DNA from: Gulosibacter sediminis
Lineage (GTDB): Bacteria; Actinomycetota; Actinomycetes; Actinomycetales; Microbacteriaceae
Assembly: GCF_023370115.1 (NCBI RefSeq)
Contig: NZ_CP097160.1
Coordinates: forward strand, 1,922,001-1,986,000
Direction: 5' to 3'
DNA: 64,000 nucleotides
The first letter of the stretch is position 1, and the number at the start of each line of letters is the position of its first letter. The notes beneath the pieces were generated by a model. It saw only the letters and a program-made list of their open reading frames with translations. It was not told the origin of the DNA and ran no database searches. Positions 1-7,991 of this stretch are shown in pieces. A program made the position numbers and the translations under genes.

Positions 1-918
1 GGGCCACGAGGCCCCGACAATCCGCTCGAGAATCACGGCGAGCCCGGCCGACTGGCCCTCAAACTCGTCGGCCGGCTGCGCGCCGAGCGCCGTCACGACG
101 ACCATGAGGTACATCGCGGTGACAATGACGAGCGCGGCGATGATCGCGATCGGCAGGTTGCGCCGCGGGTTCTTCGCTTCCTCGCCCGTCGTCGACACCG
201 CATCCAGCCCGACGTACGAGAAGAACACGATACCGGCGCCCGTCATGACACCCGAGAAACCGAACGGCGCGAACTCGGCGAAGTTGTCGACGTTCCAGCC
301 GGTCACAGCGATCGCAGCAAAGAACACGAGCACGGCGAGCTTGAGCGACACCATGATCGTGTTCGCGATCGCCGACTCCGAGGTACCGCGAATGAGCAGC
401 AGCATGCACATGACGACGAGCAGCACGGCAGGCAGGTTGATGACGCCGCCCTCTTCGGGCGCGGCCGAGATCGCCTGCGGCAGCTCAAAGCCGAACAGGT
501 TGAGCAACAACTGGTTCACATACTGCGCCCAGCCCACCGCCACGGCGGCGGCCGAGACCCCGTACTCGAGCAGCAGGCAGGCGGCGACGCCCATCGCCGG
601 CAGTTCGCCGAGCGTCGAATACGCGTAGCTGTACGACGATCCGGCGACCGGCACGCTGCTCGAAAGCTCGGCATAGCAGAGCGCCGATAGCCCCGCGACG
701 GCGCCCGCGATGACGAACGACCAGATCGCCGCCGGGCCAGCAATCGGCACGACCTCCGACAGGATGAAGAAGATGCCCGTGCCGACCGTCGCACCGACGC
801 CCATAAACGTGAGCTGGAGCAGTCCCATACTGCGAGGCAGCAACCCCGTGCTAGTTCCGGGTTCGGCGGGAACGGGCTTCACCCGAAACAGTTGTTGCGC
901 GAGGGTCGATCGAGGCAT
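1..918 (-). CDS. APC-family amino acid permease, C-terminus cut by window edge
   Basis: Reading the minus strand from the ATG at 918 gives 306 uninterrupted codons that run off the window start. After a soluble N-terminus of about 35 residues come the first hydrophobic helices, with the typical APC helix 1 motif GVGATVGTGIFFI, then PIAGPAAI and the helix 3 region VPVAGSSYSYAY. This is the pattern of cationic amino acid transporters (CAT/YfnA-like) of the inner membrane. About eight membrane helices are visible; the family usually has 12-14, so roughly a third is missing. It lies 51 bases downstream of the Orn/Lys/Arg decarboxylase on the same strand. A decarboxylase-permease pairing suggests uptake of a basic amino acid or exchange against its amine, but the substrate is inferred from the neighbour only. 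Confidence 0.88.
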   Translation of the reverse strand, partial: MPRSTLAQQLFRVKPVPAEPGTSTGLLPRSMGLLQLTFMGVGATVGTGIFFILSEVVPIAGPAAIWSFVIAGAVAGLSALCYAELSSSVPVAGSSYSYAYSTLGELPAMGVAACLLLEYGVSAAAVAVGWAQYVNQLLLNLFGFELPQAISAAPEEGGVINLPAVLLVVMCMLLLIRGTSESAIANTIMVSLKLAVLVFFAAIAVTGWNVDNFAEFAPFGFSGVMTGAGIVFFSYVGLDAVSTTGEEAKNPRRNLPIAIIAALVIVTAMYLMVVVTALGAQPADEFEGQSAGLAVILERIVGASWP

Positions 919-969
919 CGTACTGTTTTACTCCAGACTTCGTTGTCGGTGCGCCATTTCGGCGGGGGG

Positions 970-2529
970 TTAGCGGTCGCGCAGCACTCGCATCCGCTGC
1001 ACGGTGGGGTCGATCGCACCCCGCACGTGCCCGGTCGGCGACGCCGCGACGGCCTGCAAGAACGCGACCGTCTCGGCCGTGATCTCTTCGCCGGGAATCA
1101 CGTTCGGGATGCCCGGCGGGTACGCCGCGAGGGTGTCGGCCGACACGCGGCCGATCGCGGCGCTCGCGTCGACGAGCTCCGAGTCGGCGAAGTAGGCCCG
1201 CCGTGCCGTGCGGCGCAGCACGCCAGGCTCGGGCAGCGTCGGGAACGCGACCTTCGTCTCGCCGCGCACGAGGGCGGCCTCGGGCGACGTGATGACCTCG
1301 ATGAGCGCGTCGAACACGGCCGCGTAGTCGGGCACCTTGCCGGCGCCCACGATTGCGACGATCGACGTCGCGGTCGACATCTCGAAGAAGAGCGCGTGCC
1401 GGTTGATGAGCTGCTGCCGCACCCAGTGCCCGCTGAGCCCGGCGACCGACACGTCGAGCACGATGTGCAGCGGGTCGACGTCGACGATGTCGTCGAAGCG
1501 GCCGAACGTGTCGCTGAGTACGCCGATGCGGCCATCGGCCCGCACGACGTCGCGGAACGCGTTCGCGGCCTCGATCGACGCGCCGATCTGCTCGCGACCG
1601 TTCACGAGCGCGTGGCGGGCGATGTCGAGGGATGCGCGCAGCAGCGCCGAGGAGGAGGTCGAGGCGGTCATCGACATGGCGCGATTGATCTGTGCCTCGA
1701 GCACGTCGGCGAAGGGCCCGTCGGCGAGGTGGAGCATCGCCGACTGCGTGAGCGAGCCCGCGAGCTTGTGCGTGCTCGAGATGACGAGGTCGGCGCCGAG
1801 CTCGATCGGCGACGCGGGCAGCCCGTCGTGGAAGCCGAAGTGCGGCCCCCAGGCGCCGTCGACGATGAACGGCACGCCGTGCGCGTGCGCGAGCTCGGCG
1901 AGGGCGGCGAGGTCGGCGGCCGCGCCGAAGTAGCTCGGCGAGACGACGTAGACCGCGGCGAGCGGCACGCCGGATGCGTCGGCTCGCTCGAGCGCTTCGG
2001 CGAGCGACGCGAGCGTGATGCCGTGCGCGACGCCGTGCTCGTGGTCGATGCTCGGCATGACGTACGTCGGCACGAGGTCGGCCACGAGCATCCCGTCGAT
2101 GAAGCTCGAGTGCACGCTGCGCTGCATGACGATGCCCTCGCCGAGGCCGCGCAACGCGAGCGCGACCGTGCGGTTCGCCTGCGAGGCACCGTTCGTGAGG
2201 AACCAGGTGCGGCGCGCGCCCCAGGCCTCGGCCGCGAGCGCGAGCGCCTGGTCGTAGGGCGAGTTGTCGCCGAGGTCAACGTCGTCAACGAGCATCGGGA
2301 TGTCGAGCTGGAGCAGTCGCTCGCCGAAGAAGTCGGCGAGGCGCCCGCTCACGCCGGCCGCGGTGCCGCCGTGGCCCGGCACCATGAGCTGCGTCGAGAC
2401 CGAGCGCGCGTGCTGCTCGAGCGCATCCGCGTACGGCGTCGTGCTCTGCGCGGCGCTCGGGGCCGCAGGCGTCGCCATGGTCGCGTCGATGTCGCGGTGA
2501 GTGGGGCGAGCGAGTTCGGAGATCGACAT
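970..2529 (-). CDS. Orn/Lys/Arg decarboxylase family, PLP-dependent (fold type I)
   Basis: 519 residues. The motif SSTHKLAGSLTQ near residue 250 carries the probable PLP-binding lysine, and FIVDGAWGPHFG just before it carries the aspartate that contacts the cofactor. VPGHGGT near the N-terminus and FLTNGASQANR are also family hallmarks. Enzymes of this family decarboxylate arginine, lysine or ornithine to agmatine, cadaverine or putrescine. The length matches the short Gram-positive type, without the N-terminal wing domain of the long enterobacterial forms. I chose the ATG at 2529 (MSISELARP), because the upstream extension is Arg-rich and looks non-coding. The APC permease follows on the same strand and a LysR gene diverges from it. 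The substrate cannot be fixed from sequence; the agmatinase-family gene at 50.5 kb makes arginine attractive but is far away. Confidence 0.86.
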   Translation of the reverse strand: MSISELARPTHRDIDATMATPAAPSAAQSTTPYADALEQHARSVSTQLMVPGHGGTAAGVSGRLADFFGERLLQLDIPMLVDDVDLGDNSPYDQALALAAEAWGARRTWFLTNGASQANRTVALALRGLGEGIVMQRSVHSSFIDGMLVADLVPTYVMPSIDHEHGVAHGITLASLAEALERADASGVPLAAVYVVSPSYFGAAADLAALAELAHAHGVPFIVDGAWGPHFGFHDGLPASPIELGADLVISSTHKLAGSLTQSAMLHLADGPFADVLEAQINRAMSMTASTSSSALLRASLDIARHALVNGREQIGASIEAANAFRDVVRADGRIGVLSDTFGRFDDIVDVDPLHIVLDVSVAGLSGHWVRQQLINRHALFFEMSTATSIVAIVGAGKVPDYAAVFDALIEVITSPEAALVRGETKVAFPTLPEPGVLRRTARRAYFADSELVDASAAIGRVSADTLAAYPPGIPNVIPGEEITAETVAFLQAVAASPTGHVRGAIDPTVQRMRVLRDR

Positions 2530-2645
2530 GTGGCCAAGTCTGGTGCGGCGCCGCGCCCGGCAGAATCCCGCACTTGCCTGCCGACCCACATACGCAGGCT
2601 GTTAGCCTCGCTGTAAGCAAAAGCTGTGGTATTAGTGAGGCGCGG

Positions 2646-3554
2646 ATGCTCGACCTACGTCAATTGCAGGCGCTACGGGCCGTGCACGCGGCCGGCTCGG
2701 TCACGCGCGCCGCCCGCGAGCTCGGCTGGAGCCAGCCGACCGTCGACTATCACCTGCACGCGCTCGAGCAGCTCGTCGGCGGGCTCGTGCTCGAGCGCAC
2801 GCCGCGCGGCAGCACCCCGACCGAGGTTGGCGCGTTGCTCGTCGAGCGCGGTGACGAGATTCTCGCGCTGAGCGAGCGGGCGGTGGCGGATGCGCGCGAG
2901 CTGCAGCGCAGCGGCCGCACGACCCTGCGATTCGGCACTTATCCGACCGCCGCCGCGCTGCTCCCCGAAATCGTCGCGCGCGTGCGGGGCGCCGGCCGCG
3001 AGCTCGAGGTCGTGCTCAAGGAGGTGCCGCAGCTGCTCGACGACCTGCATCGCGGCGAGCTCGACGCGCTGCTTGCGTACTCGGTGCCGACGATTGCGCT
3101 CGGGGTGCGGCCCGAGTTCGAGGTGGCCGAGGTGTATCGCGATCCCCTGCTCGTCGCCCTGCCCGCCGACCACCCGCTCGCCGCGGCCGAGGCGCTCGAC
3201 ACCGCTGCGCTGCGGAGCTTGCACGAGCTGCCGTGGGTGCTCGGCTCGAGCGAGCGCGACCCCATGGATGTGCTGCTCATGGCCACGTTCGAGGAGGCCG
3301 GCCTAAGCCCCGAGGTGTCGATTCGCACCGACGACATGCAGGTGATGCTCGCGATGGTCACCGCGCGGCTCGCGGTCTGCCTCGTGCCCCGGCTCGCGGC
3401 GCCAGCGCCGCCGCCGGGCGTCGCGCTCGTGCCGATCGCCGACGAGTCGTTCGCGCGGACCCTGCTCGCGGTCGTGCCGAAGGATGCGCGCCGCACCGGC
3501 CTCTCGATGCGGCAACTGCGCACGCACCTCGCCGCCGCCATCGCAGGGGGTTGA
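2646..3554 (+). CDS. LysR-family transcriptional regulator
   Basis: 302 residues. The first 60 form the LysR winged helix-turn-helix (LRQLQALRAVHAAGSVTRAA, then SQPTVDYHLHALEQLVGG). The rest is a periplasmic-binding-protein-like effector domain with LRFGTYPTAAALLPEIVARV and a C-terminal VTARLAVCLVPRLA segment. Length is normal for the family. The ATG at 2646 starts exactly at the conserved HTH. The gene diverges from the decarboxylase over 116 bases, the usual arrangement in which a LysR protein controls its neighbour and itself, so it probably regulates the decarboxylase-permease pair. The TGA stop lies inside the left arm of a 32-bp perfect inverted repeat. Confidence 0.92.
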   Translation: MLDLRQLQALRAVHAAGSVTRAARELGWSQPTVDYHLHALEQLVGGLVLERTPRGSTPTEVGALLVERGDEILALSERAVADARELQRSGRTTLRFGTYPTAAALLPEIVARVRGAGRELEVVLKEVPQLLDDLHRGELDALLAYSVPTIALGVRPEFEVAEVYRDPLLVALPADHPLAAAEALDTAALRSLHELPWVLGSSERDPMDVLLMATFEEAGLSPEVSIRTDDMQVMLAMVTARLAVCLVPRLAAPAPPPGVALVPIADESFARTLLAVVPKDARRTGLSMRQLRTHLAAAIAGG

Positions 3555-3613
3555 GTGGTCGTTTTTTGTAGTTCTGGCACCGCCAGAACTACAAAAAACG
3601 ACCACTCAACCCC
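3547..3613. repeat. Perfect 32-bp inverted repeat with 3-base loop
   Basis: Bases 3547-3578 are perfectly complementary to 3582-3613, with loop acc. The arm contains ttgagtggtcgttttttgta, and the LysR stop codon is inside it. There is no U-run after the stem in either direction, so it is not a classic terminator, although a stem this strong could still stop transcription or shield the 3' end. Architecture (32-35 bp stem, 3-base loop) matches the elements at 47.1 and 52.7 kb, but the arm sequence differs. The remaining 217 bases before the MFS gene show no coding potential. Confidence 0.9.
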
Positions 3614-3830
3614 AACGAACGGTACAGAGGAGGGGATGCGGCTTTTTCTGCATACCTGGCTGGGTGTAACCTGAATCGTCGCCAACTTGACCGACACCGT
3701 TCGACTCCTGCACTCCCCAACCCCGCTGAGGCAGGTGGTCGGGCCGCGCCACCGCGTTCGAGGCCTCGCCCCACCAGGGCGGGTACAGCGTTTCCGGCGC
3801 GCCGTTCATCGTCAGCTCAGGAGCACATTC

Positions 3831-5270
3831 GTGTCACACGACACCTCGACCATCAACACCGGCGCCACGCCCGCCGCATCCGGCGCGAAGCAGAACAAGC
3901 CCTGGCAGGTCATCGTCGCGAGCCTCGTCGGCACGTCGATCGAGTTCTACGACTTCTACATCTACGCCACCGCGGCTTCGCTCGTCTTCCCCATTCTCTT
4001 CTTCCCGAGCGCCGACCCGATTACCGCGCTGCTCTCGTCGTTCGCCGTCTTCGGCGTCGCGTTCATCGCGCGCCCCTTCGGCTCGATCCTCTTCGGCCAC
4101 TTCGGCGACCGCATCGGCCGCAAGGGCACGCTCGTCGGCACGCTGCTCGTGATGGGCATCGCGACCTTCCTCATCGGCTGCCTGCCGACCGCGGCGAATG
4201 CCGACGGCTCGATCAACACGAACATGACCGTGCTCGCGCCGGCGCTGCTCGTGCTGCTGCGCTTCTGCCAGGGCCTCGGCCTCGGCGGTGAGTGGTCGGG
4301 CGCCGCCCTCCTCGCCACCGAGAATGCCCCTGCGAACAAGCGCGCCATCTACGGCACGTTCCCGCAGCTCGGTGCACCGATCGGCTTCATCCTCGGCAAC
4401 CTCCTCTTCGTGCTGCTCAACTACACGCTGACCGAAGAGCAGTTCCTCACGTGGGGCTGGCGCCTGCCGTTCCTCGTGTCGGCCGTGCTCGTCATCATCG
4501 GCCTCTGGGTGCGCATCCAGCTCACCGAGACGCCCGCCTTCCAGAAGGTCGTGCGCGAAGACCACGTCGTCAAGGCCCCGCTCGTCGAAGTCTTCCGCAA
4601 GTCGTGGCGCGCGATCATCCTCGGCACCTTCGTGATGCTCGCCACCTACGTGCTCTTCTACATGATGACCTCGTTCATGCTCACGTTTGGCTCGACGCCG
4701 ACGACCGATCAGGCCGCCGCGACCGCGGCCGAGGCGGGCACGGCGTTCGACGCCGCGACGCACGTCGGCGGCCTCGGCTACCCGAAGACCGACTTCTTGC
4801 TCATGCTCATCGTTGCCGTCGTCTTCTTCGGCATCTTCACGCTCGTCTCGGGCCCGCTCGCCGAAAAGTTCGGCCGCCGCAAGATGCTGCTCTCGGTCAC
4901 GGCGCTCATCTTCATCTTTGCCTTTGTGATGACCCCGCTGCTCGGCCTCGGCCACACGGGCGTGCAGACGCAGCTCATCATCGGCATGGCGCTCATGGGT
5001 CTCACGTTCGGCCCGATGGGCGCGGTGCTGCCCGAGTACTTCCCCGCGAACACGCGCTACACCGGCTCGGCGATAGCGTACAACCTCTCGTCGGTACTCG
5101 GCGCGGGCATCGCCCCGACCGTGTTCGTCGCGCTCTGGAGCGCGGGCGACGGCTCGCCGTTCTGGGTCGGCGTCTACCTCGCCGGCGCGGCCCTGCTCAC
5201 CTTCGTTGCGCTGCTGTTCTCGAAGGAAACGAAGCACAACGACTACACGAATGAGTCGGTCGCGGCCTAG
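3831..5270 (+). CDS. MFS transporter, metabolite:H+ symporter (MHS) type
   Basis: 479 residues with 12 predicted membrane helices. MHS hallmarks are visible: GTSIEFYDFYIYATAA in helix 1, FGHFGDRIGRKGTLVGTLL in the first cytoplasmic loop, GEWSGAALLATENAP after helix 4 and GPLAEKFGRRKMLL in the second half. Known relatives carry shikimate, alpha-ketoglutarate, proline/betaine or aromatic acids with protons. The start is the GTG at 3831, preceded by a clear caggag ribosome site 7 bases upstream; an upstream in-frame start would add a non-conserved leader. The gene stands alone and is followed by a terminator. The substrate is unknown; the RraA-family gene downstream might hint at an organic acid, which is weak inference. 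Confidence 0.9.
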   Translation: MSHDTSTINTGATPAASGAKQNKPWQVIVASLVGTSIEFYDFYIYATAASLVFPILFFPSADPITALLSSFAVFGVAFIARPFGSILFGHFGDRIGRKGTLVGTLLVMGIATFLIGCLPTAANADGSINTNMTVLAPALLVLLRFCQGLGLGGEWSGAALLATENAPANKRAIYGTFPQLGAPIGFILGNLLFVLLNYTLTEEQFLTWGWRLPFLVSAVLVIIGLWVRIQLTETPAFQKVVREDHVVKAPLVEVFRKSWRAIILGTFVMLATYVLFYMMTSFMLTFGSTPTTDQAAATAAEAGTAFDAATHVGGLGYPKTDFLLMLIVAVVFFGIFTLVSGPLAEKFGRRKMLLSVTALIFIFAFVMTPLLGLGHTGVQTQLIIGMALMGLTFGPMGAVLPEYFPANTRYTGSAIAYNLSSVLGAGIAPTVFVALWSAGDGSPFWVGVYLAGAALLTFVALLFSKETKHNDYTNESVAA

Positions 5271-5282
5271 CGTCGCCTGACG

Positions 5283-5347
5283 AAATCCCCGGTTCGCGGG
5301 GCCGGATGCGCGCCAACACATCTCGCCCGGCGCACCGGGGATTTTTT
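5283..5347 (+). terminator. Probable terminator after the MHS transporter
   Basis: The arms aaatccccggt (5283-5293) and accggggattt (5334-5344) are complementary and followed by a run of T. The loop of about 40 bases is long but GC-rich and can fold further. It sits 12 bases after the stop codon. Confidence 0.7.
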
Positions 5348-5479
5348 GCTCGGGCCGACGGATGCTCGGCCCGGCTCGCCAGCGCGAGTCGCGCATCCGC
5401 CTCGCGCCACGAAACAATCTCGGATTAGAGTGAATTGCAGCGCGGGCGTCACCGAGGTCGCTCGCGGAAGGGATGCGCC

Positions 5480-6079
5480 ATGACCGATCTGCCGGACTCC
5501 GAGATTCGCCGCCGCCTCACTGCCCTCGCGCCGAGCCAACTCAGCGACGCAATGGGCCGCCTCAACGTGGTCGACAGCGGCATCGCGCCGATGTGGCCGT
5601 CGCCCGGCTTCGTCGGCCGCGCCGTCACCGCCTACGTTGCGCCCGGCGACAACAAGGTGCTGCACGAGCTCGTGCCCGACCTCGCCGAGGGTGACGTCGT
5701 AGTCGTAAATGGCAGCGGCGTCACGAACCGCGCGCTGCTCGGCGGCATCATCGCCGAGCGGATGCAGCGCCACGGCGCCGTCGCCGTCGTGCTCGACGGA
5801 GCGATCCGCGACGCGCTCGAGTTTGAAGAGATCGGGCTGCCCGCCTACGCCCGCGCGGTCTCCCCCGCCGGCCCGTACCGCAACGGACCCGGCCGCCTGC
5901 ACGAGGCGGTCGCGATCGGCAACGTCGTCGTGCATCCGGGCGACTGGCTCGTCGGCGACCGCGACGGCATCGCTGTGGTGCCGCAGGGCGAGGTCGCCGA
6001 GGTGCTCGCCGGCGCCGAGGCGAAGCGCGAGTCCGAGGAGAAGCAGCTCAGCGAGCTCCGCGCTGGCCTCCTCGACTAG
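5480..6079 (+). CDS. RraA-family protein (HMG/CHA aldolase-like fold)
   Basis: 199 residues, normal for the family. Conserved blocks are LSDAMG near the N-terminus, GDVVVVNGSG, the glycine-rich GGIIAERMQRHGAVAVVLDG with the following IRDALEFEEIGLPAYAR, and GDWLVGDRDGIAVVP. The R(x)nD pair that binds the metal-substrate complex in class II pyruvate aldolases is present in VLDGAIRDALEF. Members include 4-hydroxy-4-methyl-2-oxoglutarate aldolase, oxaloacetate decarboxylases and the E. coli RNase E regulator RraA; this divergent copy cannot be assigned to one. The start ATG has ggaaggga just upstream. Its last codons are partly duplicated about 100 bases downstream. Confidence 0.85.
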   Translation: MTDLPDSEIRRRLTALAPSQLSDAMGRLNVVDSGIAPMWPSPGFVGRAVTAYVAPGDNKVLHELVPDLAEGDVVVVNGSGVTNRALLGGIIAERMQRHGAVAVVLDGAIRDALEFEEIGLPAYARAVSPAGPYRNGPGRLHEAVAIGNVVVHPGDWLVGDRDGIAVVPQGEVAEVLAGAEAKRESEEKQLSELRAGLLD

Positions 6080-6224
6080 CCCGCGCCGAAGGGCTCGCGC
6101 TCTCCATGGGTGTCGCGTTTAGGCCCATTTCACGCCCGATTCCGCGAGTTTTTGGGGCCAAACGCAACACCTATGCGGAGGGGACGGCGAGCTCCGCGCC
6201 AGCCTCCTCGACTAGCTCGCGCCG
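6051..6224. repeat. Duplicated gene tail flanking an imperfect palindrome
   Basis: Bases 6051-6088 (the end of the RraA-family gene plus stop) recur at 6187-6224 with 35 of 38 identical. Between them, 6109-6126 (ggtgtcgcgtttaggccc) pairs imperfectly with ggggccaaacgcaacacc at 6154-6172. The second copy covers the stop codon of the convergent MetF-like gene. It looks like a small insertion or slippage event that copied a gene tail. Confidence 0.75.
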
Positions 6225-7081
6225 CCCGACGCCGCGACGAAGTCGCGCGCCCACGCGGCCGTCGCGTCAAGCCCGCCGAAGGTGTAGAAGTGCATCGCGA
6301 CCTCGCCGAGCGCCGCGTCGCGAGCCACGGCATCCTGCAGCGAGCGGATGAACGTGTCGGGCCCCGCGGTGCCCATCAGATTCGCGAGCGAGAAGCCGTA
6401 CTTGCGCACGATGCCCGCGCTCGACGTAACGCCGAAGCGGCTCGCGTACCGTAGCAACCGCTTCACGCCGGCAGGCCCGGGCGCGCCGACTCGAATGGGC
6501 CCGTCGTAGCCGCGAGCCCGCACCTCGCCGACCCACGTCGCCACCGCATCCGCGTCGAAGCCGAACTGCGTGACGACGACGGGCGCGAGTCCCTGGGTCC
6601 GCAGCTCGCCGAGCTTCTCGTCGAGGGATGCCCAGAGCACGTCAGTCGCAATGTTCGGGTGCCCCTCGGGGTAGCCCGCGATGCCGACCTCGCGCACGCC
6701 ATAGTCGGCGAGCCGCACCGCGCGGATGAGCGAGGCCGCGTCGGAGAACGGCCCCTCGGGCTGCGCCGGATCGCCCGCGATGAGAAACAGGTGTTCGGCA
6801 ACGCCGGCTGCCTGCAGCTGCTCGAGGAGGCTCATGAACACGTCGAGTGAGCGGATGCGCCGGGCCGCGAGGTGCGGCACCGGCACGAACCCGGCGTCGA
6901 GCACGGCGCGCGCCGCAGCCACCGTCGTCGCCGGTTCCTCGTTGCTGAGAAACGTCACGTTGATGCGCGTGCCCGCGGGAATCAGCTCGGCCGCCGCGGG
7001 AATCGCCGCCACATCGCGGCTCGTGATCTCGAGCGAAAAGTCACGCATGAGGGCAGATTCGCGGGGTGCCGGTGGCGTCAT
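6212..7081 (-). CDS. Methylenetetrahydrofolate reductase-like protein (MetF family)
   Basis: About 289 residues forming a TIM-barrel like MetF. Visible blocks are FSLEITSRD at the start (the position of the family's E-x-x-P region), a VPHLAARRI segment, LFLIAGDPAQPEGPF, IGIAGYPEGHPN-like VGIAGYPEGHP and VVTQFGFDADA. Those strands line the FAD and folate site of MetF. It is too divergent to be called the methionine-cycle enzyme; many actinobacterial paralogs act in one-carbon or demethylation pathways. ATG 7081 has gggggag upstream with the intervening ggga; a TTG at 7090 is an alternative. It converges with the RraA-family gene and its 3' end overlaps the duplicated tail. Confidence 0.75.
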   Translation of the reverse strand: MTPPAPRESALMRDFSLEITSRDVAAIPAAAELIPAGTRINVTFLSNEEPATTVAAARAVLDAGFVPVPHLAARRIRSLDVFMSLLEQLQAAGVAEHLFLIAGDPAQPEGPFSDAASLIRAVRLADYGVREVGIAGYPEGHPNIATDVLWASLDEKLGELRTQGLAPVVVTQFGFDADAVATWVGEVRARGYDGPIRVGAPGPAGVKRLLRYASRFGVTSSAGIVRKYGFSLANLMGTAGPDTFIRSLQDAVARDAALGEVAMHFYTFGGLDATAAWARDFVAASGGAS

Positions 7082-7129
7082 AATCCCCAATTCTCCCCCG
7101 TCGCGCGGTCTCCCGGCGACACGCGGCAG

Positions 7130-7783
7130 CTACCCACCAATACCCAGCACCCCGGCCACGAGGTTGATCGCCACCGCGAGAATCACCATGCCGAACAGGA
7201 ACGACACGGCCGCGTGCCGCAGCAGAATCTTGCGGATGCGCGTGTCGTTGATCTCGGGGTCGGTTGCGCCATAGGTCATGCCGACCGCGTAGCTGAGGTA
7301 GAGGAAGTCGGCGAAGCACGGCGGCGACTTCGAGTGAAAGTCGATGCCGCCATCGTCATCGCGGTAGTACTCGTACGCGTAGTGCACGGCGTAGGTCTGG
7401 TGAATGCACGCCCACGCGCCGAAGACGCCGACGAGCGTGAGCACCGCCCCGAGCGGCGTGTTGCCGCTTTGCTGCACGATGAGCACGCTCACGATCGCGA
7501 GCACGGCAACGATCGCGACGAGCACCTCGTCGAAGATCGGGCTGAGATCCTCACGGCCAACGTTGCGCTCAGTCGCCGCCGCATCCATCGGCCAGAGCGT
7601 CAGCATCGAGAGCACGACGAAGACGAGCTCACCCACGCAGATGCCGAGCAACGCCGCCACGTAGCCGTCGAGCCAGAAGCCGGCCACGAGCGCCGCGGCC
7701 ACCCCGAGCACCGCCGCGGTCACGAGTTGCGCCCACGTTGGCCGCAACAGTCGTGGCGTATAGCCGGTCTCCTCGCCCGTCAT
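7130..7783 (-). CDS. DUF1345 family membrane protein
   Basis: 217 residues with about five membrane helices. The signature FADFLYLSYAVGMTYGATD in the last third, followed by a helix ending in AVAINLVAG, is diagnostic of DUF1345. A charged loop, YRDDDGGIDF, precedes the signature. The function of the family is unknown; it resides in the inner membrane. The gene is preceded on its strand by about 200 bases of repetitive GC-rich sequence and followed by the MetF-like gene 48 bases on, so the two may be co-transcribed. Confidence 0.85.
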   Translation of the reverse strand: MTGEETGYTPRLLRPTWAQLVTAAVLGVAAALVAGFWLDGYVAALLGICVGELVFVVLSMLTLWPMDAAATERNVGREDLSPIFDEVLVAIVAVLAIVSVLIVQQSGNTPLGAVLTLVGVFGAWACIHQTYAVHYAYEYYRDDDGGIDFHSKSPPCFADFLYLSYAVGMTYGATDPEINDTRIRKILLRHAAVSFLFGMVILAVAINLVAGVLGIGG

Positions 7784-7991
7784 GTCAACAACCTAGCCCC
7801 GGCCGGCGCATCCGAACGCGCCAGTGTCGCCGTGTCGCAGCGAGCAGCCCAGCGCAAACCACCGCAGCGCCCGGCCGCAACGCCGGCCCGCAGCGCCGGG
7901 CGGCCAGCCCGGCCGCAGCGCCGTGTCGCAGCCAACCACCCGGCCAGCGAACCAGCGCGACAGCCAGCGCGGCCGCCGCGCCACGACAGAC

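Noticed and set aside
892-2616. Long open frame on the plus strand opposite the decarboxylase
   Set aside because: Its product is Arg/Ala/Glu-rich low complexity with no motifs; it exists because the codon bias of the real minus-strand gene keeps the antisense frame open.
7784-7991. GC-rich repetitive stretch between DUF1345 and ThDP enzyme genes
   Set aside because: Imperfect short repeats of ggccgcagcgcc are visible, but there is no regular period and no coding or structural signal.
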